11,800 bases of DNA, from the NCBI GenBank assembly GCA_041302745.1, contig JBFYQP010000024.1:1-11800 (forward strand). Direction: 5' to 3'. This DNA comes from JAPLGD01 sp041302745. Lineage in GTDB: Bacteria > Bipolaricaulota > Bipolaricaulia > UBA7950 > UBA9294. The translations under genes were made by a program, and so were the position numbers. Positions 1 to 6,520 of the stretch are shown piece after piece (the stretch's first letter is position 1; every line of letters starts with the position of its first letter). The notes under the pieces are model-generated. The model saw only the letters and a program-made list of their open reading frames with translations. It searched no databases and had not been told where the DNA came from.

Positions 1-914
1 GGGGCGGTCCCGCGGGCGCGTCGGCCGCGATCTACTCGGCTCGAGCCGGGCTCTCCACGCTCGTCGTCGACAAGGGAATCACGTCCGGAGCGCTCGGCAT
101 CAGCCGCGAGATCGCCAACTACCCGGGAATCCCTGGGGAAACGCCGGGCGCCGACGTGGTCCAGCGCATCCGGACTCAGGCGGAGCGCTTCGGGGCGCGG
201 TTTGTGGCCGACAAGGTGTCCGCAACCGACCTCGCCGGAGAGGTCAAGAGCGCGTATGGAACGCGCGGATCGTACCGAGGACGTGCGGTGATCGTCGCCT
301 CCGGGGCGATGGGACGGGCACGCTCCCTTCCAGGCGAAGATCGCCTCGTCGGCCGCGGCGTCTCGTACTGCGCGACCTGCGACGGATTCTTCTTCCAAGG
401 CAAGGCCGTGGCCGTGGCCGGCGCGACGGACGAGGCGATCGAGGAGGCGCTGTTCCTGACGAGGTTTGCGGCTCAGGTCCACGTCCTCTCGCCCAGCGAG
501 GCCCTGCGGTGCTCGCCGAGCCTCGCCGACGAGGCCGCCCGGTCGCCGTCGGTCACGCTCCATCCGTCCACCACGCTCGAGGAGATCCTCGGGAGCGACT
601 CGGTCGACGCTGTCCGGGTTCGCACCCGCGGCGGCGTCCCGACGGTCCTCCCCGTCGCCGCTGTCTTCCTCTACCTCCAGGGAGGACGCCCGATCGTCGA
701 CTTCCTCGGCGGACAGGTCCCGCTCACCGCCGACGGCTGCCTGGCCGTGGACTCGCTCTTCCAAACGCAGGTTCCCGGAGTCTTCGCAGCCGGAGACGTG
801 CTGTGCAAGCACTTGAAACAGGCCGTGATCGCCGCCGCCGAGGGAGCCAGCGCGGCCGTCGCCGCCGATCGCTACCTCTCGGGACGAGAAAAGCTCAGGC
901 CGGACTGGGCCTGA
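1..914 (+). CDS. Thioredoxin-reductase-like FAD disulfide oxidoreductase, 5' truncated
   Basis: The open frame runs in from the left edge; the first full codon is at base 3. Only about ten N-terminal residues appear to be missing, because the frame opens inside the FAD-binding loop (GGPAGASAAIYSARAG, bases 3-50). The redox-active site CATC followed by DGFF lies at 369-380, in the context usual for low-molecular-weight thioredoxin reductases. The C-terminal FAD segment (PGVFAAGDV, then KQAVIAAAEGASAA) is also typical. The NADPH domain is odd: the GGGxxA loop reads GATDEA, and the HRRxxFRA motif that binds the NADPH 2'-phosphate is replaced by HVLSPSEALR (480-509). The family normally passes electrons from NADPH through FAD to a thioredoxin-like protein in the cytoplasm. 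Here the donor is uncertain, and ferredoxin-dependent (FFTR-type) enzymes are the obvious comparison. The gene converges on the M20 gene at 948. Family is certain; donor is inference. Confidence 0.93.
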   Translation, partial: GGPAGASAAIYSARAGLSTLVVDKGITSGALGISREIANYPGIPGETPGADVVQRIRTQAERFGARFVADKVSATDLAGEVKSAYGTRGSYRGRAVIVASGAMGRARSLPGEDRLVGRGVSYCATCDGFFFQGKAVAVAGATDEAIEEALFLTRFAAQVHVLSPSEALRCSPSLADEAARSPSVTLHPSTTLEEILGSDSVDAVRVRTRGGVPTVLPVAAVFLYLQGGRPIVDFLGGQVPLTADGCLAVDSLFQTQVPGVFAAGDVLCKHLKQAVIAAAEGASAAVAADRYLSGREKLRPDWA

Positions 915-929
915 ACCGAGCGCCGGGGC

Positions 930-961
930 TCCGCGGGGAGCTAGAGGTCACTCCCCGCGGA
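930..961. terminator. Perfect 11-bp hairpin between convergent genes
   Basis: TCCGCGGGGAG (930-940) and CTCCCCGCGGA (951-961) form a perfect 11-bp inverted repeat with a 10-base loop. It lies between the thioredoxin reductase stop (912-914) and the M20 gene. The right arm and loop take in the last codons and the stop of the M20 gene. The position suits a bidirectional terminator, but there is no T-run on either strand, so it may work by another route or only protect the 3' ends. Confidence 0.6.
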
Positions 962-2111
962 ACTCCCGCTGCATCGTGCGCACCAGGTCGGCTGAGGTCA
1001 GGACGTCGACCGCCGTCATCGCCATCGCCTTCGCCGCGGCCAGCATCCCCTGATGCCCCCGCTCAGACTGCGACGCCTCGGCGAAGCCCCGCGAATGGAA
1101 GGCGATCGCTCGGTCGCAGATCGCGACGTAGGCGTGGATGGCGGGCACGGCCTGGCTGACGTCGCCCATGTCCGTCGAGCCGAACGGCAGATCGTCCGCG
1201 TCGAACGCCCACCCAAGGCTTTCGAGGTTCCGGGTGAACGCCGCGCCGAGGGCCCGATTGGGGCGCATCGCCTTGTACGGGGGCGAGATCTCGCTCATCG
1301 AGAACGTGGCTCCGGCAGCGAGCGCGGCTCCCTTCGCGCACCGCTCCAGCTTCCCGAGCAGCTCGTCGCGGTACGCCGTTTCGGCCGCGCGGACGTAGAA
1401 CTCCGCCGCCGCGTACTCGGGGACGATGTTCGGCTTCGCACCGCCGTTCGTGATGATTCCGTGGATTCGCGCACCGTCGCGAATGTGCTGCCGCAGCGCA
1501 TTGATTCCGTTGAACGTCTGGATCACGGCGTCGAGCGCGTTGATGCCTTTCTCCGGAGACGCCGACGCGTGCGCGGCGACGCCGCGGAACTCCAGCCTCA
1601 CCTCGGTGATCGCGAGACTGCCGTGCTCGACGGCGGTGAACGATGAGGGATGGAACATCATCGCGGCGTCGACGCCTCGGAACGTGCCGGCCTCGATCAT
1701 CACGACCTTGCCGCCCCCGCCCTCCTCGGCGGGCGTGCCGAGGAACACGAGCCGCCCGGGCACGTCCCGCTTGACGCTCGCCACGGCGAGCGCCGCGCCG
1801 AGCGCGCCGGCGGCGATGAGGTTGTGGCCGCAGGCGTGGCCGAGCTCGGGAAGAGCGTCGTACTCGCCGAGGATGGCCACCGTCGGCCCGGGCGCCGCCG
1901 ACGGGTGGACCGCTCGAATCGCCGTGGCGAGGCCGGCCGTTCCGACCTCGACCTCGAACCCCGCCGCCCGCAACTCGTCGGCAAGAAGCTTCGAGGCCCG
2001 GACCTCCTCGAACTTCTCCTCCGGGTGCTCGAAGATCTCTCGGCTGATCGACCGAAGCCGGCCCTCCAGAGCGTCGACGGCCTCGACTGCACGCGTCTTC
2101 GCGTCGCCCAT
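948..2111 (-). CDS. M20-family amidohydrolase (PM20D2/AbgB-like)
   Basis: This is a 387-residue zinc-type metallohydrolase of the M20 peptidase family, predicted to cleave the amide bond of an N-acyl or N-aminoacyl amino acid, or of a small dipeptide, in the cytoplasm. GEYDALPELGHACGHN at residues 82-97 holds the Asp and the Cys/His metal ligands. TPAEEGGGG (126-134) holds the catalytic Glu-Glu pair, and MFHPSS (152-157) gives a further His. A dimerisation-domain stretch follows (RGVAAHASASPEKGINALDA), and GSTDMGDVSQAVPAIH near residue 310 resembles the PM20D2 and p-aminobenzoyl-glutamate hydrolase branch. Length fits that branch. The ATG at 2111 is preceded by GGAGGGAGTGAG, a good ribosome site. 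It begins 21 bases after the racemase stop, so the two are very probably co-transcribed. Substrate cannot be read from sequence. Confidence 0.93.
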   Translation of the reverse strand: MGDAKTRAVEAVDALEGRLRSISREIFEHPEEKFEEVRASKLLADELRAAGFEVEVGTAGLATAIRAVHPSAAPGPTVAILGEYDALPELGHACGHNLIAAGALGAALAVASVKRDVPGRLVFLGTPAEEGGGGKVVMIEAGTFRGVDAAMMFHPSSFTAVEHGSLAITEVRLEFRGVAAHASASPEKGINALDAVIQTFNGINALRQHIRDGARIHGIITNGGAKPNIVPEYAAAEFYVRAAETAYRDELLGKLERCAKGAALAAGATFSMSEISPPYKAMRPNRALGAAFTRNLESLGWAFDADDLPFGSTDMGDVSQAVPAIHAYVAICDRAIAFHSRGFAEASQSERGHQGMLAAAKAMAMTAVDVLTSADLVRTMQREFRGE

Positions 2112-2132
2112 CTCACTCCCTCCTCTCCAAGC

Positions 2133-2825
2133 CTAGTTTCCACGCCCCGCGAGCGCGGCGCGGACCGTGGCCTCGACCAGGGCGTCGAGCGCGTCGATCC
2201 ACACGAGGGATTCGTCGACCCTCCCGAGAAGCGACAGCTCCGTGCACCCGACGAGAATCGCCCTCGCTCCGCGCGCCTTGAGCGCGTCCACGACGCGTCC
2301 GATCTCCTCCCGGAGCGGCCCCGGCGAAGGATGCGCCTTCAGCGCGGCGATGACGCGTGTGACGTCCGCTTGGCCGTCTGCGTCGGGGACCAGCACCTCG
2401 AGGCCTCGGCGCCGGCCGACGTCCTGGTAGAGACCGAGACGCGCCGTCGCCGCCGTGGCGAGGAGTCCAACGGGTCCCGTCTCGACCTTCGCCGTCGCCT
2501 CGTCCAGCATGTCGAGGACCGGAATCGCCACGGCGTCTCGAATGGCGTCCAGGTAGGCGTGGGCCGTGTTGCACGGCATGGCGAGAAGCTCCGCGCCTGC
2601 CGCCTCCAGGCCGCGCGCGATCTCGCGCAGCTGCGGCGCGGGATCGGGGCCGCCGTGGAGGATGGCCGCCGTCCGCTCAGGGATGCGTGGATCGCTGTCG
2701 ATGAGAACCCGCAGATGCTCGTCGTCACGCCTCGCGGGAGTCGCGACGATCAGCCGACGGAAGAACTCGGCGGTCGCCGCAGGTCCCATCCCTCCGATCA
2801 CGCCCACCGTCTTCGGCCTGTTCAT
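2133..2825 (-). CDS. Aspartate/glutamate racemase family protein
   Basis: This 230-residue, PLP-independent racemase uses two cysteines as acid and base to interconvert L- and D-amino acids, most likely aspartate by resemblance. GVIGGMGPAATAEFF (residues 8-22) is the N-terminal signature. Cys85 sits in MPCNTAHAYLD and Cys194 in LVGCTELSLL, so both catalytic cysteines are present. The frame stays open upstream to 3068, but that part overlaps the MEMO-like gene and has no family character. The ATG at 2825 puts the conserved glycine motif at the normal place and has GGAG seven bases upstream. The stop is 21 bases before the M20 amidohydrolase start, suggesting a two-gene unit for amino acid or N-acyl amino acid metabolism. 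Other members of this superfamily, such as maleate isomerase or hydantoin racemase, are less likely because of the GGMGP and CTEL forms. Confidence 0.93.
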   Translation of the reverse strand: MNRPKTVGVIGGMGPAATAEFFRRLIVATPARRDDEHLRVLIDSDPRIPERTAAILHGGPDPAPQLREIARGLEAAGAELLAMPCNTAHAYLDAIRDAVAIPVLDMLDEATAKVETGPVGLLATAATARLGLYQDVGRRRGLEVLVPDADGQADVTRVIAALKAHPSPGPLREEIGRVVDALKARGARAILVGCTELSLLGRVDESLVWIDALDALVEATVRAALAGRGN

Positions 2826-2940
2826 CGTCCGACTCCAAGCCCCCTTTCGATCCTGTCGGTGAAGCGTAGAAGGTCGCGGCCCTCGGCGCAATCGGTCCGC
2901 GGCGCGCCGCAATCCCTGCCCGCTCCGTTCCTCGAACGCG

Positions 2941-3897
2941 TCACGCGCCGTAGCGGACGAGCGCGGACGCGACGAAACAAGGCGGCGCCGCGCCGACAAT
3001 GGGAGCGTAGTCCGCCAGGTCGAACGACAAGACCTCGAACGGCGCGGGAACTCCGAGGTACGCGGCAACGACGGGGAGGATCTCCCGCTGGTCGTTCAGG
3101 AGCCTGCCGCGAGACAATGCATACGCCTCGGCCCGGTCTCCGCGGGAGAACGCCGCGTCGAGGCAGCCCTCGACCTCGGGGCGGAGCGCCGCGACAAGGG
3201 CCTCCCGGCCGGCCGGAGCCCCCGCGACCCACGCCTCGCCGTACCCCGTCCCGTAGTGGACGAGGTCCCCGGTCGTCACCACGGCCGTCTTCGCGTCGCG
3301 CTCTGTTCGAATCCACGCCGCAAGGTCCTCCGCCGCCGAGAACGATCCGCTCACCGGATCGCGCGTCATGCCGACGTACGCTGCGAGGACGGGAATCGGG
3401 CGCCGGCCGAGGGCGTCCGCCCCGGCGCGGCTCATCGTGAGGAACGTGTCGAGCGAGAACTCGGCCTCGAGGAGGCCGCCCGACTCGACGCGCGCTGTCC
3501 CAGTCTCGCCGCACGGCCGTCCCAGAGGGACGGGACCGAGGGGCGTGATCGCCTCTGCGTCCGGGCGGAAGAACGCCCCCCGAACGACGCGAAACGCCTC
3601 CGCCCGTCGGCTCACGGTTTCCCGCACGTCGAGGGCCGTTCGATACACGCCGATCCCCCCGCTATGGAGGACGCCGAGCGCGAGAACCCGTTCGACCCCG
3701 GCATCGAGAAGGCTCCTCACGACCCGGGCCTGCAGCGGCCCCGCGTGCGCGAGCGCGGTGTGAGGAAACGACAGCACGGCGCCTCGCCGCACGGCGGCGA
3801 CGAGCGGCGCGTCGGCGCCCTCAAGAATCCAGCGCGCCATCGTGTCCCGCGCCCCCAGGGCCGCACACTCGCGGCGGTAGTACGGTTTCCAGTCCAT
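2941..3897 (-). CDS. MEMO/LigB-superfamily-like protein
   Basis: The protein has 318 residues and resembles the MEMO family, which shares a fold with the class III extradiol dioxygenases (LigB). The resemblance is partial. AHAGPLQ (residues 50-56) matches the MEMO PHAG segment, GVLHSGG (75-81) matches the GPNH segment, and TTGDLVHYG (208-216) matches SSDxxHYG. The three candidate metal ligands are therefore His51, His78 and His214. EAEFSLDTFL (145-154) stands where MEMO proteins have EHSxEVQxPF. The ATG at 3897 is chosen over one at 4005 because AGAGG lies five bases upstream and the extra 36 residues look like noncoding read-through. No AMMECR1 or radical-SAM partner gene, often linked to MEMO, is visible nearby. 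The racemase follows after 115 bases. Function is unknown; iron or copper binding is possible from the family. Confidence 0.7.
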   Translation of the reverse strand: MDWKPYYRRECAALGARDTMARWILEGADAPLVAAVRRGAVLSFPHTALAHAGPLQARVVRSLLDAGVERVLALGVLHSGGIGVYRTALDVRETVSRRAEAFRVVRGAFFRPDAEAITPLGPVPLGRPCGETGTARVESGGLLEAEFSLDTFLTMSRAGADALGRRPIPVLAAYVGMTRDPVSGSFSAAEDLAAWIRTERDAKTAVVTTGDLVHYGTGYGEAWVAGAPAGREALVAALRPEVEGCLDAAFSRGDRAEAYALSRGRLLNDQREILPVVAAYLGVPAPFEVLSFDLADYAPIVGAAPPCFVASALVRYGA

Positions 3898-3967
3898 GTT
3901 GCCTCTCTGCAAGCGAGCATACTCCGAAGCGAGCGCGCCTCTGCCCGCTTCTCTTCCCTCAAAGGGG

Positions 3968-3996
3968 CGAGTGGAGAGGCGACGCCCCTCCACTCG
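3968..3996. other. Strong hairpin upstream of the MEMO-like gene
   Basis: CGAGTGGAG (3968-3976) pairs perfectly with CTCCACTCG (3988-3996), and inside it GGC (3978-3980) pairs with GCC (3984-3986) around GAC. On the minus strand it lies about 70 bases before the MEMO-like start, followed by GCCCCTTTGAGGG, which is only a weak T-run. It could be a leader terminator, an operator or an RNA-stability element. Confidence 0.45.
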
Positions 3997-4040
3997 ACTG
4001 GGCACCGGGTGGTGCTAGCTGTCTGTGGCAAGGATCATGA

Positions 4041-4143
4041 CACACGCCACCTTCTCGGACCCGGCCATGTGTCCACCATCTCCCGGACAGCGCGAACCCT
4101 AGGGCCTCCGGCGCCTCACGCCAGCGCAGGTCGCCGGCGTGTG
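4041..4143 (-). other. Candidate structured leader with alternative pairings
   Basis: Read on the minus strand, CACACGCC (4143-4136) can pair with GGCGTG (4122-4117; six pairs) or with GGCGTGTG (4048-4041; eight pairs). These pairings exclude each other. The stretch lies between the nfnB stop and the MEMO-like start, in a 274-base gap (3898-4171) with no credible open frame. I do not recognise a known riboswitch class. In GC-rich DNA such repeats can arise by chance. Confidence 0.25.
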
Positions 4144-4145
4144 AC

Positions 4146-4166
4146 GTCCCTCACCCTCAGGGGGAC
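4146..4166 (-). terminator. Candidate terminator hairpin after nfnB
   Basis: Beginning six bases after the nfnB stop, GTCCCTC (4146-4152) and GGGGGAC (4160-4166) can form seven pairs including one G-T, around a seven-base loop. A second small palindrome, GCCGCTAGCGGC (4168-4179), has the nfnB TAG stop at its centre. No T-run follows, so termination is inferred from position only. Confidence 0.35.
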
Positions 4167-4171
4167 TGCCG

Positions 4172-5551
4172 CTAGCGGCTCACGTACTCATGGATTGCTG
4201 CCGCGGCGCGCTTCCCGGCCCCCATCGCTTCGATGACGGTCGCCGCCCCGGTGACGATGTCGCCGCCCGCGTAGACGCCGCGCAGGTTCGTCGCCCCGGT
4301 CGTCGCATCGGCAGCGATATTCCCCGACTTCGTGAGCGCGAGGTCGGGCGTCGTCTGTGGAATGAGCGGGTGAGGTCCGTTCCCGATGGCGATGACGACG
4401 GTGTCGGTCTCGATCTCGAACTCCGATCCCTTGACCGGAACCGGGCGCCGGCGGCCGCTTGCGTCCGGCTCGCCAAGCTCCATGCGGAGGCAGCGCACCG
4501 CGCGAACGCGCCCCTTGTCGCCGAGGAACTCAACAGGATTCGTCAAGAGTTGGAGTTGGACTCCTTCCTCCTTCGCGTGGTGGACCTCCTCCTTCCTCGC
4601 CGGCAGCTCGGCCTCGCTACGCCGATAGACGATGACCGACTCCTCGGCGCCCAGCCGCAGCGCGGTGCGCGCTGAGTCCATTGCCACGTTGCCGCCGCCG
4701 ACCGTCACGACGCGTCGCCCGACCTTGATCGGGGTGTCGTACTCCGGGAAGCGGTACGCGCGCATGAGATTCGTGCGGGTGAGGAACTCGTTCGCCGAGT
4801 ACACACCGTTCAGGTTCTCGCCGGGAACGCCGAGGAACTGCGGGAGGCCGGCGCCCGTTCCTACGAACACCGCGTCGTAGCCGTCGCGCAGGAGTTCGCT
4901 GATCGTGGCGACCCGGCCCACGACCTTGTTGACTTCGATGCGGACTCCCAGCCTGCGAAGCGCGTCGATCTCGCGCTGCACGATCGCCTTCGGTAGGCGG
5001 AACTCGGGAATCCCGTACATCAACACGCCCCCGGCGACGTGGAGGAGCTCAAACACCGTGACGTCGTGCCCGCGGCGCCGCAGCTCGCCGGCCGCCGTCA
5101 GCCCCGCGGGCCCGGAGCCCACCACCGCAATTCGCTTCCCGGTTGCCGGCTGCACCGCCGGGGTGCACGCTTCGTGAGTGGCCTCCCAATCGGCGCAGAA
5201 CCGCTCCAACCGCCCAATCGCCACGGGCTCGAGCTTCTTTCCGAGGGTGCAGACGCCCTGGCACTGGGTTTCCTGCGGACACACGCGTCCACACACGGCC
5301 GGAAGCGCGTTCGACTCTTTGATGCGCGCGATCGCGGCGTCGTGCTTCCGTTCCTTGACGGCCTGGATGAAGCCCGGGATGTCAATGCCGACCGGGCATC
5401 CGCCCACGCACGGCGCGTTCTTGCACTGCAGGCAGCGCGACGCCTCGCGGATCGCCTCGTCCTCGGAGTACCCGAGGGGCACCTCGTCGAAATTGCGAAT
5501 CCGAACGTCGGGAGCCTGCTCTCTCATCGGTGTGGCCTTCGGCTCGATCAC
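4172..5551 (-). CDS. nfnB: NfnB/SudA/GltA-type iron-sulfur flavoprotein (large subunit)
   Basis: This 459-residue protein is predicted to be the large subunit of NADH-dependent reduced ferredoxin:NADP+ oxidoreductase. Eight cysteines in two groups, C40/C43/C48/C52 and C87/C91/C97/C101, fit the two N-terminal [4Fe-4S] clusters of the GltD-like family. VVGSGPAGLTAAGELRRRGH (residues 143-162) binds FAD, VTVGGGNVAMDSARTA (283-298) binds a nicotinamide nucleotide, and GVYAGGDIVTGAATV closes the FAD site. Homologues are often named glutamate synthase small chain, GltA. No large glutamate synthase gene is here, and the partner is an NfnA/SudB-type gene, so Nfn or sulfide dehydrogenase is the better name. 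The GTG at 5551 overlaps the nfnA stop as GTGA and has GAGGGGG seven bases before it. It keeps the usual residues before REQAPDVR, which the internal ATG at 5527 would lose. Confidence 0.92.
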   Translation of the reverse strand: MIEPKATPMREQAPDVRIRNFDEVPLGYSEDEAIREASRCLQCKNAPCVGGCPVGIDIPGFIQAVKERKHDAAIARIKESNALPAVCGRVCPQETQCQGVCTLGKKLEPVAIGRLERFCADWEATHEACTPAVQPATGKRIAVVGSGPAGLTAAGELRRRGHDVTVFELLHVAGGVLMYGIPEFRLPKAIVQREIDALRRLGVRIEVNKVVGRVATISELLRDGYDAVFVGTGAGLPQFLGVPGENLNGVYSANEFLTRTNLMRAYRFPEYDTPIKVGRRVVTVGGGNVAMDSARTALRLGAEESVIVYRRSEAELPARKEEVHHAKEEGVQLQLLTNPVEFLGDKGRVRAVRCLRMELGEPDASGRRRPVPVKGSEFEIETDTVVIAIGNGPHPLIPQTTPDLALTKSGNIAADATTGATNLRGVYAGGDIVTGAATVIEAMGAGKRAAAAIHEYVSR

Positions 5552-6399
5552 CGCGTAACCCCCTCGCCGCGCTTCTGCGCAAGGTACTTCTCCACGGCGC
5601 ACGCCTCCTCTTCGGCGTAGAACCGCTGGCGTGAGATCAGAAGGTCGAAGTCCACCTTGTGCGCGTCGAACTCGGGGCCGTCGACGCACGCGAACTTCGC
5701 TTCTCCGGCGACTTCGACGCGGCAACCGCCGCACATCCCGGTCCCGTCGATCATCACGGAGTTCAGGCTGACCAGGGTGGGCACTCCGAATTCCCGGGTC
5801 ACGCCGGCGCACACTTTCATCATGATCGCCGGCCCGATGGCCCAGACCCGAGCGATCTTCCGGCCACCCGCCAGGATCTCGCGCAACGGGTCGCTCACGA
5901 ATCCCTTCCGCCCGTAGGTCCCGTCGTCCGTCATGACGTGGAGTTCGTCGCAGACGGCGGCGAGCCGATCCTCGTAGAAGAGAAGGTCCCGGCTCCGCGC
6001 CCCGAGAATCCCGATGACCTCATTCCCGGCGGCCTTGAGGTCGCGGGCAATCGGGTACAGCGGAGCGATGCCGAGACCACCGCCGATGCAGATGACCGTC
6101 CCGTACCGCGCAATCTCGGAGGGGAGGCCGAGCGGGCCTGCGACGTCGAGAACCGAGTCGCCCTCCTGGAAACGGTCACCCATCTCTTGCGTGCTCTTGC
6201 CAACTTCCTGGACGACGAGGGTGACCCCCCCCGTCTTGCGGTCGCACTCGACAATCGTGAGCGGAATCCGCTCCCCGCGCTCGTGCAGCCGGAGAACGAC
6301 AAACTGCCCCGCCTTCCCAACCTTCGCCACGTCGGGGGCCTCGATGACGTACTCCCGGATCTTCGGACCGAGGGTCCGCTTGCTCAGTATCCTGTACAC
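5548..6399 (-). CDS. nfnA: NfnA/SudB-type FAD and [2Fe-2S] subunit
   Basis: This 283-residue protein belongs to the ferredoxin-NADP reductase-like family that includes NfnA, SudB and PyrK. GQFVVLRLHERGERIPLTI (residues 31-49) is the FAD-binding barrel with its RxPLT signature. CIGGGLGIAPLYPIARDL (104-121) binds the nicotinamide. The [2Fe-2S] site is Cys223, Cys226 and Cys238, with Asp218 in MIDGTGMCGGC as the likely fourth ligand, as in known NfnA and SudB proteins; PyrK uses four cysteines. With NfnB it should couple NADH and ferredoxin to NADP(H) by flavin-based electron bifurcation in the cytoplasm. The GTG at 6399 follows AGGAGGAAGAGGAAGC and begins the conserved region; the longer frame to 6504 adds 35 residues with no family character. 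Sulfide dehydrogenase activity is an alternative, since SudBA is homologous. Confidence 0.92.
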   Translation of the reverse strand: MYRILSKRTLGPKIREYVIEAPDVAKVGKAGQFVVLRLHERGERIPLTIVECDRKTGGVTLVVQEVGKSTQEMGDRFQEGDSVLDVAGPLGLPSEIARYGTVICIGGGLGIAPLYPIARDLKAAGNEVIGILGARSRDLLFYEDRLAAVCDELHVMTDDGTYGRKGFVSDPLREILAGGRKIARVWAIGPAIMMKVCAGVTREFGVPTLVSLNSVMIDGTGMCGGCRVEVAGEAKFACVDGPEFDAHKVDFDLLISRQRFYAEEEACAVEKYLAQKRGEGVTR

Positions 6400-6446
6400 G
6401 CTTCCTCTTCCTCCTAGACCAGGGTCGCCACTGCTACGGCGTCGGC

Positions 6447-6475
6447 ATTTTGCCGGCCGCCGTAACCTGCCGCAA
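6447..6475 (-). promoter_or_regulatory. Candidate promoter of nfnAB
   Basis: On the minus strand TTGCGG (6475-6470) and CAAAAT (6452-6447) are 17 bases apart, matching three and four bases of the sigma-70 consensus boxes. The pair lies 48 bases before the nfnA GTG within the 121-base divergent gap shared with the NUDIX gene. The housekeeping consensus of this organism is unknown. Confidence 0.3.
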
Positions 6476-6499
6476 GCTGCGCAGCGACCTCCGCAACCG

Positions 6500-6505
6500 T
6501 ACAAT
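6500..6505 (+). promoter_or_regulatory. Candidate -10 box of the NUDIX gene
   Basis: TACAAT matches five of six bases of the -10 consensus and ends 15 bases before the NUDIX ATG. No convincing -35 box is present 16-18 bases upstream. The resulting leader would be about 8-10 bases, leaving only GGTGG as ribosome site. Confidence 0.3.
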
Positions 6506-6520
6506 CGCCACGGTGGTTCA

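Noticed and set aside
2826..3068. Upstream extension of the racemase
   Set aside because: It overlaps the MEMO-like gene and encodes Arg/Ser-rich sequence without conservation; the ATG at 2825 has a ribosome site.
1650..3440. A 596-residue plus-strand protein
   Set aside because: It lies opposite the M20, racemase and MEMO-like genes, which have clear motifs; its composition is that of antisense GC-rich DNA.
3898..4171. A tRNA or known riboswitch in the gap
   Set aside because: I could not fold a cloverleaf and saw no conserved core of a riboswitch class that I know.
5525..5527. ATG at 5527 as the nfnB start
   Set aside because: It would lose residues usually present before the REQ motif, while the GTG at 5551 has a ribosome site and overlaps the nfnA stop.
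4172..5551. Small subunit of glutamate synthase
   Set aside because: The family match is real, but no large subunit is near and the overlapping partner is NfnA/SudB-type, so an Nfn or sulfide dehydrogenase role is preferred.
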